A DNA stretch of 64,000 nucleotides from Fistulifera solaris. Its lineage: Eukaryota; Bacillariophyta; Bacillariophyceae; Naviculales; Stauroneidaceae. The notes under the pieces were generated by a model. That model did not search any database and was not told where the DNA came from. It saw nothing but the letters and a program-made list of their open reading frames with translations. This document shows positions 1-10,795 of the stretch, piece after piece. The position numbers were made by a program, and so were the translations under genes. The stretch is from the NCBI GenBank assembly GCA_030295235.1, contig AP026162.1, forward strand, positions 1,798,001 to 1,862,000, in the 5' to 3' direction. How positions within the stretch are numbered: the stretch's first letter is position 1; the number at the start of each line of letters is the position of its first letter.

Positions 1-2
1 AT

Positions 3-1391
3 GTAGCCCAAGAAAAGCAACTGGAGATGCAACTACAGAAAGAAGTGGAGAAGAATCGATTACTCAAGAATGAGAAACTTTTGTACAGATCATTGACCAC
101 GTTTTGTCGCGGTGTTCCCATACGGTCGTCCCGGATGGCCTGGCGCTATTTGAATACAGAAGCGACTCAATGTGCCGCAATGTATGCTGCATCTGTCGCG
201 CTACGTAAGAGCATAGCAGTTGGTGAAAAGGCGGCTTCAAAAAGGGTCGCTCGTCAGGTCCAGCAAGAAAGACAGGATTTTGAAGCAGAACTAGGTCTCG
301 TGATGAAGATAATTGATCTTTCGCCACAAGGATCGAGTAGTAACGACGGAAAGAGAATCTTGGAATTAGCTCACGAACGCGCTGGAAAATGGGATCTAGC
401 TCTAGCCAAAGTACTTCTCGAAAAAGTTGGCTTCACTGACACGGGAATGCAGCTGCCAGAACTCTCTCGAGACCTTGAATCGATTCGCAAGTATGCCTGT
501 GGTTTACATGACAACTTGGATCGCTGCATTCGTTCCTTACACCAACTTCGCAAGGCATGCCTTGGTGGACGACAAGTCAACAAACAGAGAGGCCCTTTGG
601 AGACTGCCAGAAATGAGTTTTTCAGCGAGCTTGCCAACCTGTTCAGTGGAACTTTTGTCAATGTCGACAAGCGATATTCAGAGCAACGAAAACAAGTTCT
701 CAGCCAGGCTGGGATAGATACAAGCGACTCTTTTCAATGGAAAAGATTATGTCCGTCATCCCAGCAGAACGGAAGGGCAACATTCACACAGGGCAGTGCA
801 GCTGATCTTATTAATGCGTACTTCGTCGAACGTGATTCTAAAATTGGTTGGATTTTTGACCAGCTGGCCCAGCTCTTACAAGACTATTTTAAACAAGTGG
901 AGGTGATCGAGAACTTCGTCTATATGAATTATGTTGGAACTGAATTGGAGAGCTTTTTAAAGTCTAAACGGGCGGAGATGCTGTTCGCTTTTGAGAAGAA
1001 GACGGACGTAACAGCGGCAATCAATGTCGCCATGAAGAAGAGACTTCCTCATCTCGTATCCGAGTTACAAGTAAAGCTAGACGGATTCGGCCCTGACGTC
1101 TCGCAGACAAAATTGAAAGAGATGAAGGCATCTCATCTGGCGAGCAAAGAGATCAAAGCTGAATTGCACGAGCTTTCATTGAGGCGTTTCGTTCGTTCTC
1201 GAGAAGCGTCGACCGAGAAAGTTATTTCGTTAATTAAATTTCTTTCAAGAGAAGTTGAAAACACTTCGACTCAGGAACTAAAAGCGTTAGGGGAAGCAAT
1301 GGCAGTTCTCGAACGAAGTATTGACAAAGAAGATTTTGATACCGTCGTATATAAGCTTTCGAAGAAAAGCCTGAAGGCTGAGATGACATAA
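3..1391 (+). CDS. Coiled-coil protein, 5' end outside window
   Basis: I do not recognise this protein. The frame is open to the left window edge, so the true start lies upstream and the first in-window Met (position 27) is probably internal. The product is rich in Lys, Glu, Gln and Leu with charged helical stretches (QLQKEVEKNRLLKNEKLLYR near the start, and further heptad-like segments near the C terminus), and it has no signal peptide or membrane segment in the visible part. It ends at a normal stop. A long, mostly helical cytosolic or structural protein is the most that can be inferred. Confidence 0.6.
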   Translation, partial: VAQEKQLEMQLQKEVEKNRLLKNEKLLYRSLTTFCRGVPIRSSRMAWRYLNTEATQCAAMYAASVALRKSIAVGEKAASKRVARQVQQERQDFEAELGLVMKIIDLSPQGSSSNDGKRILELAHERAGKWDLALAKVLLEKVGFTDTGMQLPELSRDLESIRKYACGLHDNLDRCIRSLHQLRKACLGGRQVNKQRGPLETARNEFFSELANLFSGTFVNVDKRYSEQRKQVLSQAGIDTSDSFQWKRLCPSSQQNGRATFTQGSAADLINAYFVERDSKIGWIFDQLAQLLQDYFKQVEVIENFVYMNYVGTELESFLKSKRAEMLFAFEKKTDVTAAINVAMKKRLPHLVSELQVKLDGFGPDVSQTKLKEMKASHLASKEIKAELHELSLRRFVRSREASTEKVISLIKFLSREVENTSTQELKALGEAMAVLERSIDKEDFDTVVYKLSKKSLKAEMT

Positions 1392-1471
1392 AGCATTATA
1401 AAATCAAAGATCATTTGTGATTACTTAGTTTCAATAACATGTAAAGTGTGGTGATTATAGCAGTACATTAC

Positions 1472-3196
1472 TTAACGGGACAGTGGGGAGAAGCGCCTTA
1501 TTAGATCCACGACCCGAAGAGGTACATCTGCATCAGAACGGGCGCTTCCCTTGCTTCGCATAGACTCGTTATCTGAGCTGTACGGGTCTACATCCACGTG
1601 GGCAGGGGCCAAAGGGTCGTGATGATAGATTGAGTCCTCATCATGCACTGCTTCGCCAAGCCTGATCATGTGCTCGTACGACGACAAGTCTCCCAGCTGA
1701 TGTTCTAATGTATCTTCCCCAAATTCCATACTGTGCCCGCCTTCAGAAGCACAATCTTCCGTACCAGCTTTCGTCGATATTCCCCACATGGACTGAGTGT
1801 CGTCGCACATGTGAGTTTGGTGAATGTTGTTTCCGACTCCAGAAGATGAGTACATAGTAGCTCCCCCAATGTATGTCTCTCCGGCCACAGTAATGTGCTG
1901 TCCATCAAAGGTCAATTTGTCCAGATCAACATAGGAACTGCGCTTTCGGTAAAAAGCGACTCCAATTAGAAGTGCAATGAAAGCACCTGCACTTGCCGAT
2001 GCCCCGATCGCCACGTTGGATTTCCTAGCAACAGCATCATCACTTTTGGAATTGAATCATAAACATCCGAAGTCGTAGAAAAATATTGTCTTCTGGTAAC
2101 TGTTTCAACAAATCTAAGTATGTTCTTAGATTCTCCCCGGAGAAGGCGAGTGTCGTGAGAAGATCCATTTCTCCTGCAGTTGGTAATGGATCCGTACCAG
2201 CGACGAAGAAGGCTGTAGATTCGAAGCCAATCTGATAGGAAGACGGCGGCTCTGCCGGCTCAGAGGACGATTTCTTGGTATCTAATTCCTTCAATTCGTC
2301 AAGACGTTGTTTACTAAAACCATTCAAGTAAGTCCTTGTGACAGTGACTGCTGCCTGCACATCGGAGTCCGACGGAACGTCATCGCTTTCAAACACGTAG
2401 GCTAGAACGAAGTCGGAAAGTTGCAGCGTCTCGCCAGCGGGTGTTGGGGCAACTGGGTAGAATGAGATATGGCAAAAAAATAGTTTGGGGAACAAGAATA
2501 GAGACTTACCTGACGGGCTTGCAGTAGGATCCGATGCCGCCGGCGGCGTCGGTGTTACATTTGGAGAATTTGATGATGGACTTGACGGTGAGGGGACGTT
2601 TACCGGAGATTGACTCAAAGAGGAGTGCGGAGAGGAGACAGGAGATAAAGTCTCGCCACCTTTCCCTTTACCGCTGATGTGACTTTTAGAGGAGTGGTGA
2701 TGTGAAGCGGAAGGTGCGTGTGTGTGTCCTTTCCCTTTTCCACTAACGTGATTCATATGACCTTTGCCGTGTTTCTTCTTTTTGAAAGAGTGACTAGATT
2801 TCGACTTTTTCTTCGAAGACAACTTATCTTTCTTTGAGGATTTCAATGACTTGGAACTGCTACTTTTTCCTTTTCCTTTGCCGCTGTCCTTACTCGACTT
2901 GCCTTTCCCTTTTCCTGAAGGTGGTTCCGATTCCGATACTTGTTCAGCATCATGAGAACTGCTGTAGTAATCCGTCAATGTAATGTCTTCTACCTCGTTA
3001 TCATGGTCACTTTGATACGAGTCTCTACGAAAAGATTAAAATCATCCAAAGGTTCACGAGCGTCTTCCGAAGATTGCATTCGCCGTTGCCCGCGATTCGA
3101 AAAGGATAACGTCCGTGTGGCATCGCCGTCTCCACGTAGGCGCAGAGTCCCATGCGCAAAGATCGTAATCCATATCAGTATCCTCATGGTTGTCAT
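1472..3196 (-). CDS. Secreted Lys/Ser/Gly-rich type I membrane protein (silicalemma-protein-like)
   Basis: About 556 aa. The start at 3196 gives a hydrophobic signal segment (MRILIWITIFAHG). Next comes a strongly basic ectodomain with repeated GKGKGKSS-type and SKKKSKSS-type clusters, His-rich and Pro/Ser-rich stretches, then a conserved-looking globular part. One transmembrane helix follows (AGAFIALLIGVAFYRKR) and an acidic cytoplasmic tail. A clean intron lies at 2453-2509 (57 nt, GTAAGT donor, CCCAG acceptor). The frame changes at three homopolymers (3011-3013, 2079-2083, 2044-2047); one missing base at each restores one continuous protein. The layout of signal peptide, Lys/Ser-rich ectodomain, single C-terminal helix and short tail resembles diatom silicalemma-associated proteins, and the Lys/Ser clusters resemble silaffins. 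That role is inference. Confidence 0.65.
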
Positions 3197-3636
3197 TGAA
3201 GAGTTTCTTTGCTTGCTGGCCACTAGAAATTGCAAAGGCGCAACGGGAGTCTTGTTGTGATGAAGATGTAAAAATTTTGAATTATCATGGATTGCCAAAA
3301 ATGTGAGCTCAACGCTCGCACGACAAAGATCATCGATGTCGTATCACTACACAAATCCGTAATATAAAACCACATCACTTTAGTACTGTGAGGTTACAAG
3401 TAGATCCAGTCGAGTCCCATAAAGGATCTAGATACACATCGTAAAATCGTTAATCGCTAAACCATAGCGAAATTTCGCTGGAAAAGAAGTTCGCGACCAT
3501 CAAGTAGCTAGTTCAGTATAGAAGAAACCAACCGATATTTCTATTTCACTTTATTCTCTCCATCACCATTTCGACGGGAACCTTTCCGTCGTTTGGAAGA
3601 TAAGGTCCGCACAGCTTATGATATCTGGCAACACGT
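3197..3636. other. Intergenic, nothing recognised
   Basis: This lies between the 5' end of the membrane-protein gene and the 3' end of the globin gene. Short chance ORFs only; no repeat or RNA gene was seen. Confidence 0.5.
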
Positions 3637-4323
3637 TTAAGAGCCGAAATTTATATCAGCATCCTCGAATTTGAATGTTCCAGCGTATTTAGACATAAAA
3701 TATGTCAAGAACTCGTTTATTGTACCACGAATACGGGGATCAATTTCATTCAGTCGAGGCGTTTCATCCTTCAAAGCAAGTCTCATATGATGCATCCATC
3801 TTTCTGCTCCTGCTTTTGTCATGATTTCCTTCGCTCTTGTCATTTCATGGTGAACGTTCATTCGTTGCTCACCTCCACTGTACAATGGACCGCTTCCAAA
3901 GCAGTCAAGATACATCGTCGTTTGCATGAAAATGTGATACTTTTTGGACGCTAATGCCGTAAAAATGTCTCGAAACCACGGAGCTTCCGAGTCGTCAAAG
4001 ACGCGTTCGTAAAAGTTTGTAACGAAAGAGAATACTGGGTCTCGCCCCATCAAATCGTAGAGCTGCCAAAAGTACAAACGGTCTTCTGGGTTGCGAGATG
4101 CGTGCAAAGATAAGATAGATTCGTCCTCCTTGCACGATGGCTCCATCAATCCCTTTTTGATCTGTATATCAAGGAAGTCATTGCGTGCGAGCTCGGTCAT
4201 CATTCCAAGTTTGGGAGGTTTTACTTTTGCGGCTTGGTTGCCAGACATTAGACAAGAATGTGGCTTAGCCCCGGCGGTTGCCAAAAGTCTGTCTTGATCT
4301 GTGCATTCCGCTGCTACAACCAT
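3637..4323 (-). CDS. Truncated (2/2) haemoglobin-like protein
   Basis: 228 aa with an ATG start and no intron. The central part follows the truncated globin pattern. A B-helix FVTNFYERVFDD has the Phe-Tyr pair at B9-B10. A middle segment (FMQTTMYLDCFGSGPLYSGG) matches the family's GGP.Y region. A His-containing F region (MNVHHEMTRAKEIM) would hold the proximal haem ligand, and a Trp in the G helix (AERWMHHMRLAL) is typical of groups 2 and 3. An N-terminal extension of about 75 residues, with no clear targeting signal, precedes the globin part. The family binds O2 or NO; which ligand matters here cannot be read from the sequence. Confidence 0.75.
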   Translation of the reverse strand: MVVAAECTDQDRLLATAGAKPHSCLMSGNQAAKVKPPKLGMMTELARNDFLDIQIKKGLMEPSCKEDESILSLHASRNPEDRLYFWQLYDLMGRDPVFSFVTNFYERVFDDSEAPWFRDIFTALASKKYHIFMQTTMYLDCFGSGPLYSGGEQRMNVHHEMTRAKEIMTKAGAERWMHHMRLALKDETPRLNEIDPRIRGTINEFLTYFMSKYAGTFKFEDADINFGS

Positions 4324-4865
4324 TTTGTAAATCTTCTCTATGCGTTTAATGAAGCCGATATCTGTTCTTCCTTCTTTTTATGTTGTTGTTTGCGATCAAT
4401 GTGAGATGTGAGCAAATGAAAGGTTCGACTTCGAATTCAAGGTTCGTGTTTGTGTTTGGTGTTAAGGTGATCGGTGATCCTTTCCCAGAGAACTATTCGG
4501 GTTCTTTGGGTGTAGATTTTGTACATTAATGTATCGCGTTGAAATGTCGATGACACAGAGTTGGGCCTATAAGTGTACAGATAAAATAATAGTAATGTTT
4601 CTTTCATTGTGTCATTTCCCCTTCTGTCTTTCCGGTTTTGCCATGAGAAGCATTCCGGATTTTGCACCGAACAACCGCAGCGATCGTCGCGTTTTGGCAA
4701 TTATTCATTGCGTCGTTGTCGACCTTTGTTTGATATCGAACAATCATTCTATCGCTATCACGACAACAAGTCTTCTAGCCGTAATCTAACAGACGCTGAC
4801 AGGATTTTGCTGCTTGCTCGCTTAATAAACTTTTCCAAGAACAAGTAACGAATTTCGACGAAACG
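4324..4865. other. Divergent intergenic region
   Basis: This is shared upstream DNA of the globin gene (minus) and the coiled-coil gene (plus). Overlapping short ORFs here have no recognisable content. No repeat was seen. Confidence 0.5.
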
Positions 4866-6212
4866 ATGTCGACGCGCTTCTCCTTCCGCAATGACACGGG
4901 ACCGCCGTCTGGAAATACAGCAGCTATCAGCTTATGGCAGAAATTCAGCTTGCTGCAGCAATCTATCGAAGAATGTATCAAGGATCGTAAGGAAATAGAT
5001 GCGAAAATCGATGCGAGTCAAATGCGACAAAGCGACCTACGTGAAATGCGACGTGAAAGCCTGCAAGGAACTCGAGAAGCGGAGCGCAAGCTTAGTGAGA
5101 TCGAAGAGAAATTAGCGGCTCTTCAGAATCATTACGACGTCGAAATACAGCCTGTGTATGCTTCCTCCCTTTCGGAGAAAAGAAACTCGGATATCAAAAT
5201 GAAACAGTGGAAAGAGTACAAGGCATTAGCCCTGCAACTTTTCTTGGACAGATCCGCCAATTTTCGTTCAAAGTGTAAGCGTCTCCAAATGGAAACTGAA
5301 TCTTTGGGTCTTGTACATGCAAAATGCCAGGCATGGGTGTATGTTTTAAGCTTTGATCGGGGCGATGACGCGGATGGTGTTACCTTTGATGACTTCACCG
5401 AACACAATGATCGAATTATTTGTCCTACTGACAACGATGAGTCAACAAGAGACAACCCTTTACTCTGGGATATTCCGAGAAACGATTACGAACTTTTGGA
5501 TTCAGCCGAAAAGTACAAGCAGGAATTGGATGTTTACGAGGTCTTTTGCAAAGAGCTGGACGCGTTGAAAGAAAGAAAAATCTGAATGTATTCAGCACGA
5601 GCAAACTCTTACAGAGCGGGCCAGTCTAATGCAAAAACAGTTGGATCGTATCTTAAGTGACTGCAACGGTTTGGAGTCGCAGATTGAGGACCAGCGCACA
5701 TCGCGGTCGCATCGAGGTACGTGCCTCTTGTCGGACCAGCCGCAATTCGTCTCGAGCCGCCCTAACCTTTTATCAGAACAATCCATTGCCATCTCTGACC
5801 GTTTCATACAGCATCAACAACATCAAGTAGAATCATTGCATGAACCATCGGTAAAGCGACCGCGAACAAATCCTTACTGTCAAAGCAAAACGAACCGATC
5901 AAATCTCCTAGCTTCAAAGCGTCGCAAAGCTCTGCGTTCTGTCGTACTCGGGACGACAACCGTACTTCCCGTTTCTTCACCTTTACGGTCAGAAGTTACA
6001 ACAAAGGGTACGACTTTTCTCGTTTTCAGCATAGTCATGACGATACGGCGAATAATTGTGAGGTCCCATCTTTACGGAATGCGCATGATGCTGAAGATAC
6101 TCGAATTGAAGAGAAAGGCTCTGAACGTAGCAGCGCGCATTATCATGCAAGTGCTGCTATCGATGACGACGACGATGATGATCTTTTCTCTTTTGTTGGT
6201 CTACGCAAGTAG
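4866..6212 (+). CDS. Coiled-coil protein with acidic C terminus, unknown function
   Basis: About 448 aa. The N-terminal half is a long coiled coil (LREMRRESLQGTREAERKLS and neighbours). It is followed by a low-complexity region with a basic VKRPRT cluster, which could be a nuclear signal, and a run of seven Asp before the end DLFSFVGLRK. The reading frame shifts at A5 5576-5580 (one base too many) and at A3 5868-5870 (one too few); the two cancel and the total is an exact codon multiple. The real C terminus ends at 6210-6212, in a different frame from the ORF that runs to 6249. I do not recognise a family; an organisational or nuclear coiled-coil protein is plausible. Confidence 0.6.
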
Positions 6213-7585
6213 TTCTGTTCGCCTTACCAGTATCATTCTTTCAAGCTAGCACATAAAAAACGATTATCTATTTAAAGGTGCGGGATAGACCTAAACTAAG
6301 AAATTTTTAGTGCTCTAGATTTGGAATCTCCATGAACCGGAAACGTCAGTACCTGGTATGGTATTGTTTTCGAGACAAAAAAGTGTTTGTGTTGTGAACA
6401 TGACACATGACCACTTTGCTAAAGTACACCGAGATAGCGAGGAATTCGCGAGCGAACAACGATGACTTAACGCAATTTTTGTTCGTCGTACAGTAGACTA
6501 GTAGGTCGTATCTCGCACCCTGTCGCCAAGCCTGCTGCTAACTGCTAAGCATGTTACTCGTAGCAATCAGAAGCCAGAGAAGAGAAAAGCTGGACGACAA
6601 GCAAGAGATTGCTAGTCTAACGTCTAACCACTAAGGCAATGAAATGCATAGACAACAAAATAACTAGAGCGTCTGTCGTCTCTAGCTAGTGACACTCTTG
6701 ACTCCTTTTCAATCCTAACGCCTTTCGCTATAGCCTGGCTAAAGCTATAGGCTATAGGCGTTATGTTTTAATGGCTCGTCGTTCGTGGGTGAAAGTGAAG
6801 TCCTTCTCTGAATTTTGACTCTCTTTTCGGGCTTGCCATTTAGATCAAGGACTTAAGTTCGTGCTTCCAGATACACCTCTCTACGTTCTACGGTGGAGCT
6901 TCTAGCTAGAGAGCGAGTCTTTACCTTCTCCATAGCCACTCAGGACTCCGACCTCCGACTCCAACACTCGAAAAGGCCCAAATAATCGAGAGAAGAGAGA
7001 TTCTTCGTCATAATTGCCAGGTAATAAAGACTCACGAACACACAATACACGATGAACAATGCACAATGACCCTTTTCTAAGACCATGACTACAGTCTACA
7101 GTACAGTCAACTGGTAACTGGTACAATTCAATGAGTATTGCCCGCTCATCGTTCCATCGTTCCTCGCCACTCTCCACTCTCCACTCGCAACTCGCAACCG
7201 CCAACACCAATCACAATCACCGGTCGCCGCTCTTCTTTCAGCTTCAAACTAGCTTTCCCAGCGAAATTTCTTGAGAAATACATAGGCAAAGGCGCGTCGC
7301 ACGAAGCGCAAATGACTCGATACAAGATCATAATACAGGAACTGCAACATGATGATTAAGACGCTTGCTCCTCGGTAATTCTAGTCGTGCAATGAGCTAT
7401 GGCTGTGGTGGCTGGTGGCTGTGACTATGCCTGTGCAGGATACCGCCACATCTTTCTCATCATTTCTTTCGGAGTAGTTTCATAGTGAGCGCTTTACCGA
7501 CTGCCCACAAAATTCGCTTGAATAAAAAGACTCCTCACAAGATATTTCATTCGACTGAGGCCGGCCAAGAACTGTGAGAAATAGC
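6213..7585. other. Long intergenic region
   Basis: About 1.4 kb without a recognisable gene. It holds many short direct repeats of CTAGT/ACTGG-type words, a hairpin at 6717-6762, and a stretch of CTCCACTC/CGCAACTCGCAAC simple repeats near 7160-7200. Small ORFs on both strands (for example 6902-7210) look like chance. Confidence 0.5.
6717..6762. repeat. Inverted repeat (hairpin)
   Basis: AACGCC and CTATAGCC on the left pair with GGCTATAG and GGCGTT on the right. Single copy; function unknown. Confidence 0.5.
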
Positions 7586-8206
7586 ATGCGTTCAATAGCC
7601 TATCAAGATGAGCGATCTGTTGGTTCATCCTTTACTGTTGACAAAGCCGTAAAGGAAAGTCTTTTGTCAACTAAATGTGATCCTTCGCAGCCACATCGTG
7701 TGAGATTCGTCGATACTGTTGCTGTAGCTGAATTTAAAAAGTATCCTATTTCGATGCATGAGCTTATATGGTACACACAAGATGATTACGATATGATAAA
7801 AGCTCGCAATTCATTCATTTTGTCCATGGTGAAACAAGGCACTTTCAAAGAAAGTGACAAACATTCATTCCGAGGCCTCGAATACAAGCTACGCGAAGGA
7901 TACAAGCAACGGAAATGGAACAAGATTACATCGATCCTAGCCGTTCTTGACGAACAAGAACAGCAGCTAAGCCAGAACACTCGCAACCCTGAAGCCATCG
8001 CAGACGTTTACAGGGATGCGGCTGAAAGTGCCAAAGAGTCTGCCCGGATCATAGGAGAAAGAGATTCGCTTATCGACCATTCGCCAACAGCCACGGCCAC
8101 TGTGTTTCAGAGGTGTAAGTCGACACCAGAAGATACTTCAATGCCAATAAGAAATGCCCAGAATGTTTCCGCATTCGATCGTATCCGTAACCGAAACGTT
8201 GCTTAA
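7586..8206 (+). CDS. Diatom-specific family protein, unknown function
   Basis: 206 aa from the ATG at 7586; the frame is open slightly further upstream but only from a GTG. The protein has the pattern RVRFVDTVAV, then ISMHELIWYTQDDY, then RGLEYKLREGYKQRKW and a helix ILAVLDEQEQQLSQNTRNPE followed by an Ala/Glu-rich segment. This order is familiar from a large expanded family of short diatom proteins of unknown role, usually single-exon and with no known domain. No targeting signal or membrane helix is visible. Confidence 0.7.
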   Translation: MRSIAYQDERSVGSSFTVDKAVKESLLSTKCDPSQPHRVRFVDTVAVAEFKKYPISMHELIWYTQDDYDMIKARNSFILSMVKQGTFKESDKHSFRGLEYKLREGYKQRKWNKITSILAVLDEQEQQLSQNTRNPEAIADVYRDAAESAKESARIIGERDSLIDHSPTATATVFQRCKSTPEDTSMPIRNAQNVSAFDRIRNRNVA

Positions 8207-8495
8207 AACACACTTGTGAGTCAATGCTTTGAACATGAACGGATCGCTTAGACTCGTATTAAATATAAATTTTTCTTTCGATTTTGAACGTTTACTTCAT
8301 CTTCATTGTATGCAAAATCCAAGTTTTTCTGTTGCAAATAATTTCAAACTAAACGAAGTCAAGGTGACTGAAACTCGCTTTTCGTCATCATTATTTGAGA
8401 AAAAATATGTCAATCAAAAGACGATGCGTATCAACCCTAAGTTTCACAAAATGAGTAACACTTTGACTCGAACAGAGGTTGCTTCTAGCCGAGCA

Positions 8496-9463
8496 CTATC
8501 GAACAACACTTTCCTTGATTCCCAGCTTTTCCAAGTCTACATCCCATAGTATTCGACGTTCTCCTTCAAAGTCCTGAGAAACGGCATATCTCGCGAGACA
8601 CTTATTGCTGTGTTGTACCACCCAATGACTTGCCACCACTTCGTCCGAACTGCAGTTGAAGGGACTACTTGCCTGACCAGCGTCTAATGTAAGCTCGGCC
8701 CAAAGAGATTTTGCCGATGAAGTGATGCAGAAGGAAAGCGGACACATAGGTGCAGTGAAAGTTACGGCAGTCATTACAGCAGGTTGGGTTGCTTCTTGGT
8801 TTCTTTTTTGTTTCGTCAGGCAGTTTGCCGTGTCAATGAGAGTGGCCACTGCGACGAAAGATGAGTGAAACATTTTTAAAAAAAGATCGGAAGACTTTCC
8901 TCTACAAAACGGAACTTACTCAATAATGATTGCCGCGCTCGTATTTGTATAGGCGTTGGAGATTGTGACTCTTCTTGCGCAAATGAAGTGATGCAATCTA
9001 AGCCGTCGAGAAGCAATGCGTAGGGCTGCTCGTGCCATCCTGCACCTTGTATCTTCCAGAGCTGCTGCTGTAAGTCACGAGGGTTCGCTATACGTCGTAT
9101 ATGTATCCGTTTGAGTGTTTGCTTGTCAAATGATCGCGTTTTATCTCCTGGTTGCTGCTGACATTGTAACGGGAACTCTTCTTGCGCCAGCGGAAGAAAG
9201 AGTACAACGGCGAGACAAGAACAAGGACGATCACCAACACACCGACAAGGAGCCCTCGCCGCAAGATCACAAGCTAGATCCATGAGCAGACTTGATCGCC
9301 CTGACTTGCTCGGTCCTTGAATGATCAAGTGACGGCAAGACAAATGATCTGTTAGCGTCGACAGCAATGAACCGGGGGGAGTAACGGTCCGTTCAAGGTG
9401 CTGGGTCTCCGCGTTTGGTTGCAACAGACTGTGCCCGACGAGAGTATTTTCGAAATCGACCAT
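8496..9463 (-). CDS. SWSAP1-like RecA-fold ATPase (Rad51-paralogue-like)
   Basis: About 298 aa in two exons with an ATG at 9463. Intron 8849-8919 (71 nt) has a perfect GTAAGT donor and splices in frame, giving SLLMATLIDTAN across the junction. The protein has a Walker A-like loop LIIQGPSKSGRSSLL, in which the usual Lys is Arg, and a Walker B LLLDGLDCI. A strand/helix KRIHIRRIANPRDLQQQL occupies the place of the equivalent segment in animal SWSAP1, and the C-terminal part has a core beta-strand SHWVVQHSNK. SWSAP1 pairs with SWS1/ZSWIM7 in the Shu complex, which promotes Rad51 loading during homologous recombination. The assignment rests on segment order and motifs; another RecA-superfamily ATPase is possible. 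Confidence 0.5.
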
Positions 9464-9599
9464 TTTACTTCTCTAATTGCTATGTAAATGGCGAAATTCA
9501 GCGCCCATGATGTATGAGCAAGGTTTATTTGGCGAAAAATGCAAATGCAAATGTGTAAAAGTTCGACGCATCGTCCACACGGGAAAATTTCGAAACGAA

Positions 9600-10780
9600 G
9601 CGCCAAGACGTAAAACCGTGGTTTTGTGTAAGCCAGAAAATCTGTTTGACTGGTCCAGAAATTCTGGACCTGTTGTTTCGAGGCAAAAACAGACAATTTT
9701 CGTGCACGTTCCAGATATTCTAAAATCAACGTTTTGGATATTTAAAAATTATGTGAACATTCCTGTTATTCGGGAACTAGTGTTTTGACAATTACAGCCA
9801 GTTTGAGCAAATTCCAGAAATTCTGGAATACGTGGTTTTCTGTCAGCCAGAGATTCTGTTTGTCTGGTCCAGAAATTCTGGACCGGTGTTTCGAGTCAAC
9901 AACAGACATTTTGTGCACGTTCCAGATAATCTGGAATCAATGCTTTGGATCACATTAAAAATTTTTGTGGACAGTCCTGTTATTCGGGAACTAGTGTTTT
10001 GACAATTACAGCCAGTTTGAGCAAATTCCAGAAATTCTGGAATTTGTAGTCTTGTGTCATCCAGAAATTCTGTTTGACTGGTCCAGAAATTCTGGACCTG
10101 TTGTTTCGAGTCAAAAAACAGACATTTCGTGCACGTTCCAGATATTCCGAAATCAATGTTTTGAATCATATAAAAGTTTTGTGGACATTCCTGTTATTCG
10201 GGAGCTAGACTAGTGTTTGACAATTACAGTCAGTTTGAGCAAATTCCAGAAAATGTGGAATCCGTAGTCTTGTGTCATCCAGAAATTCTGTTTGACTGGT
10301 CCAGAAATTCTGGACCTGTTGTTTCGAGTCAAAAAACAGACATTTCGTGCACGTTCCAGATATTCTAAAATCAATGTTTTGAATCATATAAAAGTTTTGT
10401 GGACATTCCTGTTATTCGGGAACTAGACTAGTGTTTGACAATTACAGTCAGTTTGAGCAAATTCCAGAAAATGTGGAATCCGTAGTCTTGTGTCATCCAG
10501 AAATTCTGTTTGACTGGTCCAGAAATTCTGGACCTGTTGTTTCGAGTCAAAAAACAGACATTTCGTGCACGTTCCAGATATTCTAAAATCAATGTTTTGA
10601 ATCATATAAAAGTTTTGTGGACATTCCTGTTATTCGGGAACTAGACTAGTGTTTGACAATTACAGTCAGTTTGAGCAAATTCCAGAAATTCTGGAATCCG
10701 CGGTTTGGTGTCAGCCAGAAATTCTGTTAGTCTGGTCCAGAAATTCTGGAACGGTTGTTTCGAGTCAAACACTGTTTTTG
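9600..10780. repeat. Palindrome-rich tandem array, about 6 units of 214-218 bp
   Basis: The landmark palindrome GGTCCAGAAATTCTGGACC recurs at 9652, 9866, 10080, 10298, 10516 and 10734. Each unit also carries a second palindrome (ATTCCAGAAATTCTGGAAT or a variant) and two half or degenerate copies. The fourth and fifth units appear identical over at least 180 bp, which suggests recent homogenisation. The array lies about 150-190 bp upstream of the SWSAP1-like start codon and next to the 3' end of the GPN2-like pseudogene. Small ORFs inside it are repeat artefacts. Confidence 0.9.
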
Positions 10781-10795
10781 CTTAGCGTGTGTGCA

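Noticed and set aside
8229-8549. 106-aa ORF downstream of the diatom-specific family gene
   Set aside because: Low-complexity, Asn/Phe-rich, overlaps the 3' end of the SWSAP1-like gene on the other strand and has no domain.
8876-8919. Frameshift at a T-run in the SWSAP1-like gene
   Set aside because: A perfect GTAAGT donor at 8919 and an acceptor at 8849 remove the run as an intron and keep the frame, so no frameshift is needed.
9352-10605. Repeated 60-aa ORFs within the 216-bp array, including two identical ones
   Set aside because: They follow the DNA repeat, and identical copies reflect recent duplication of the unit; there is no independent sign of coding.
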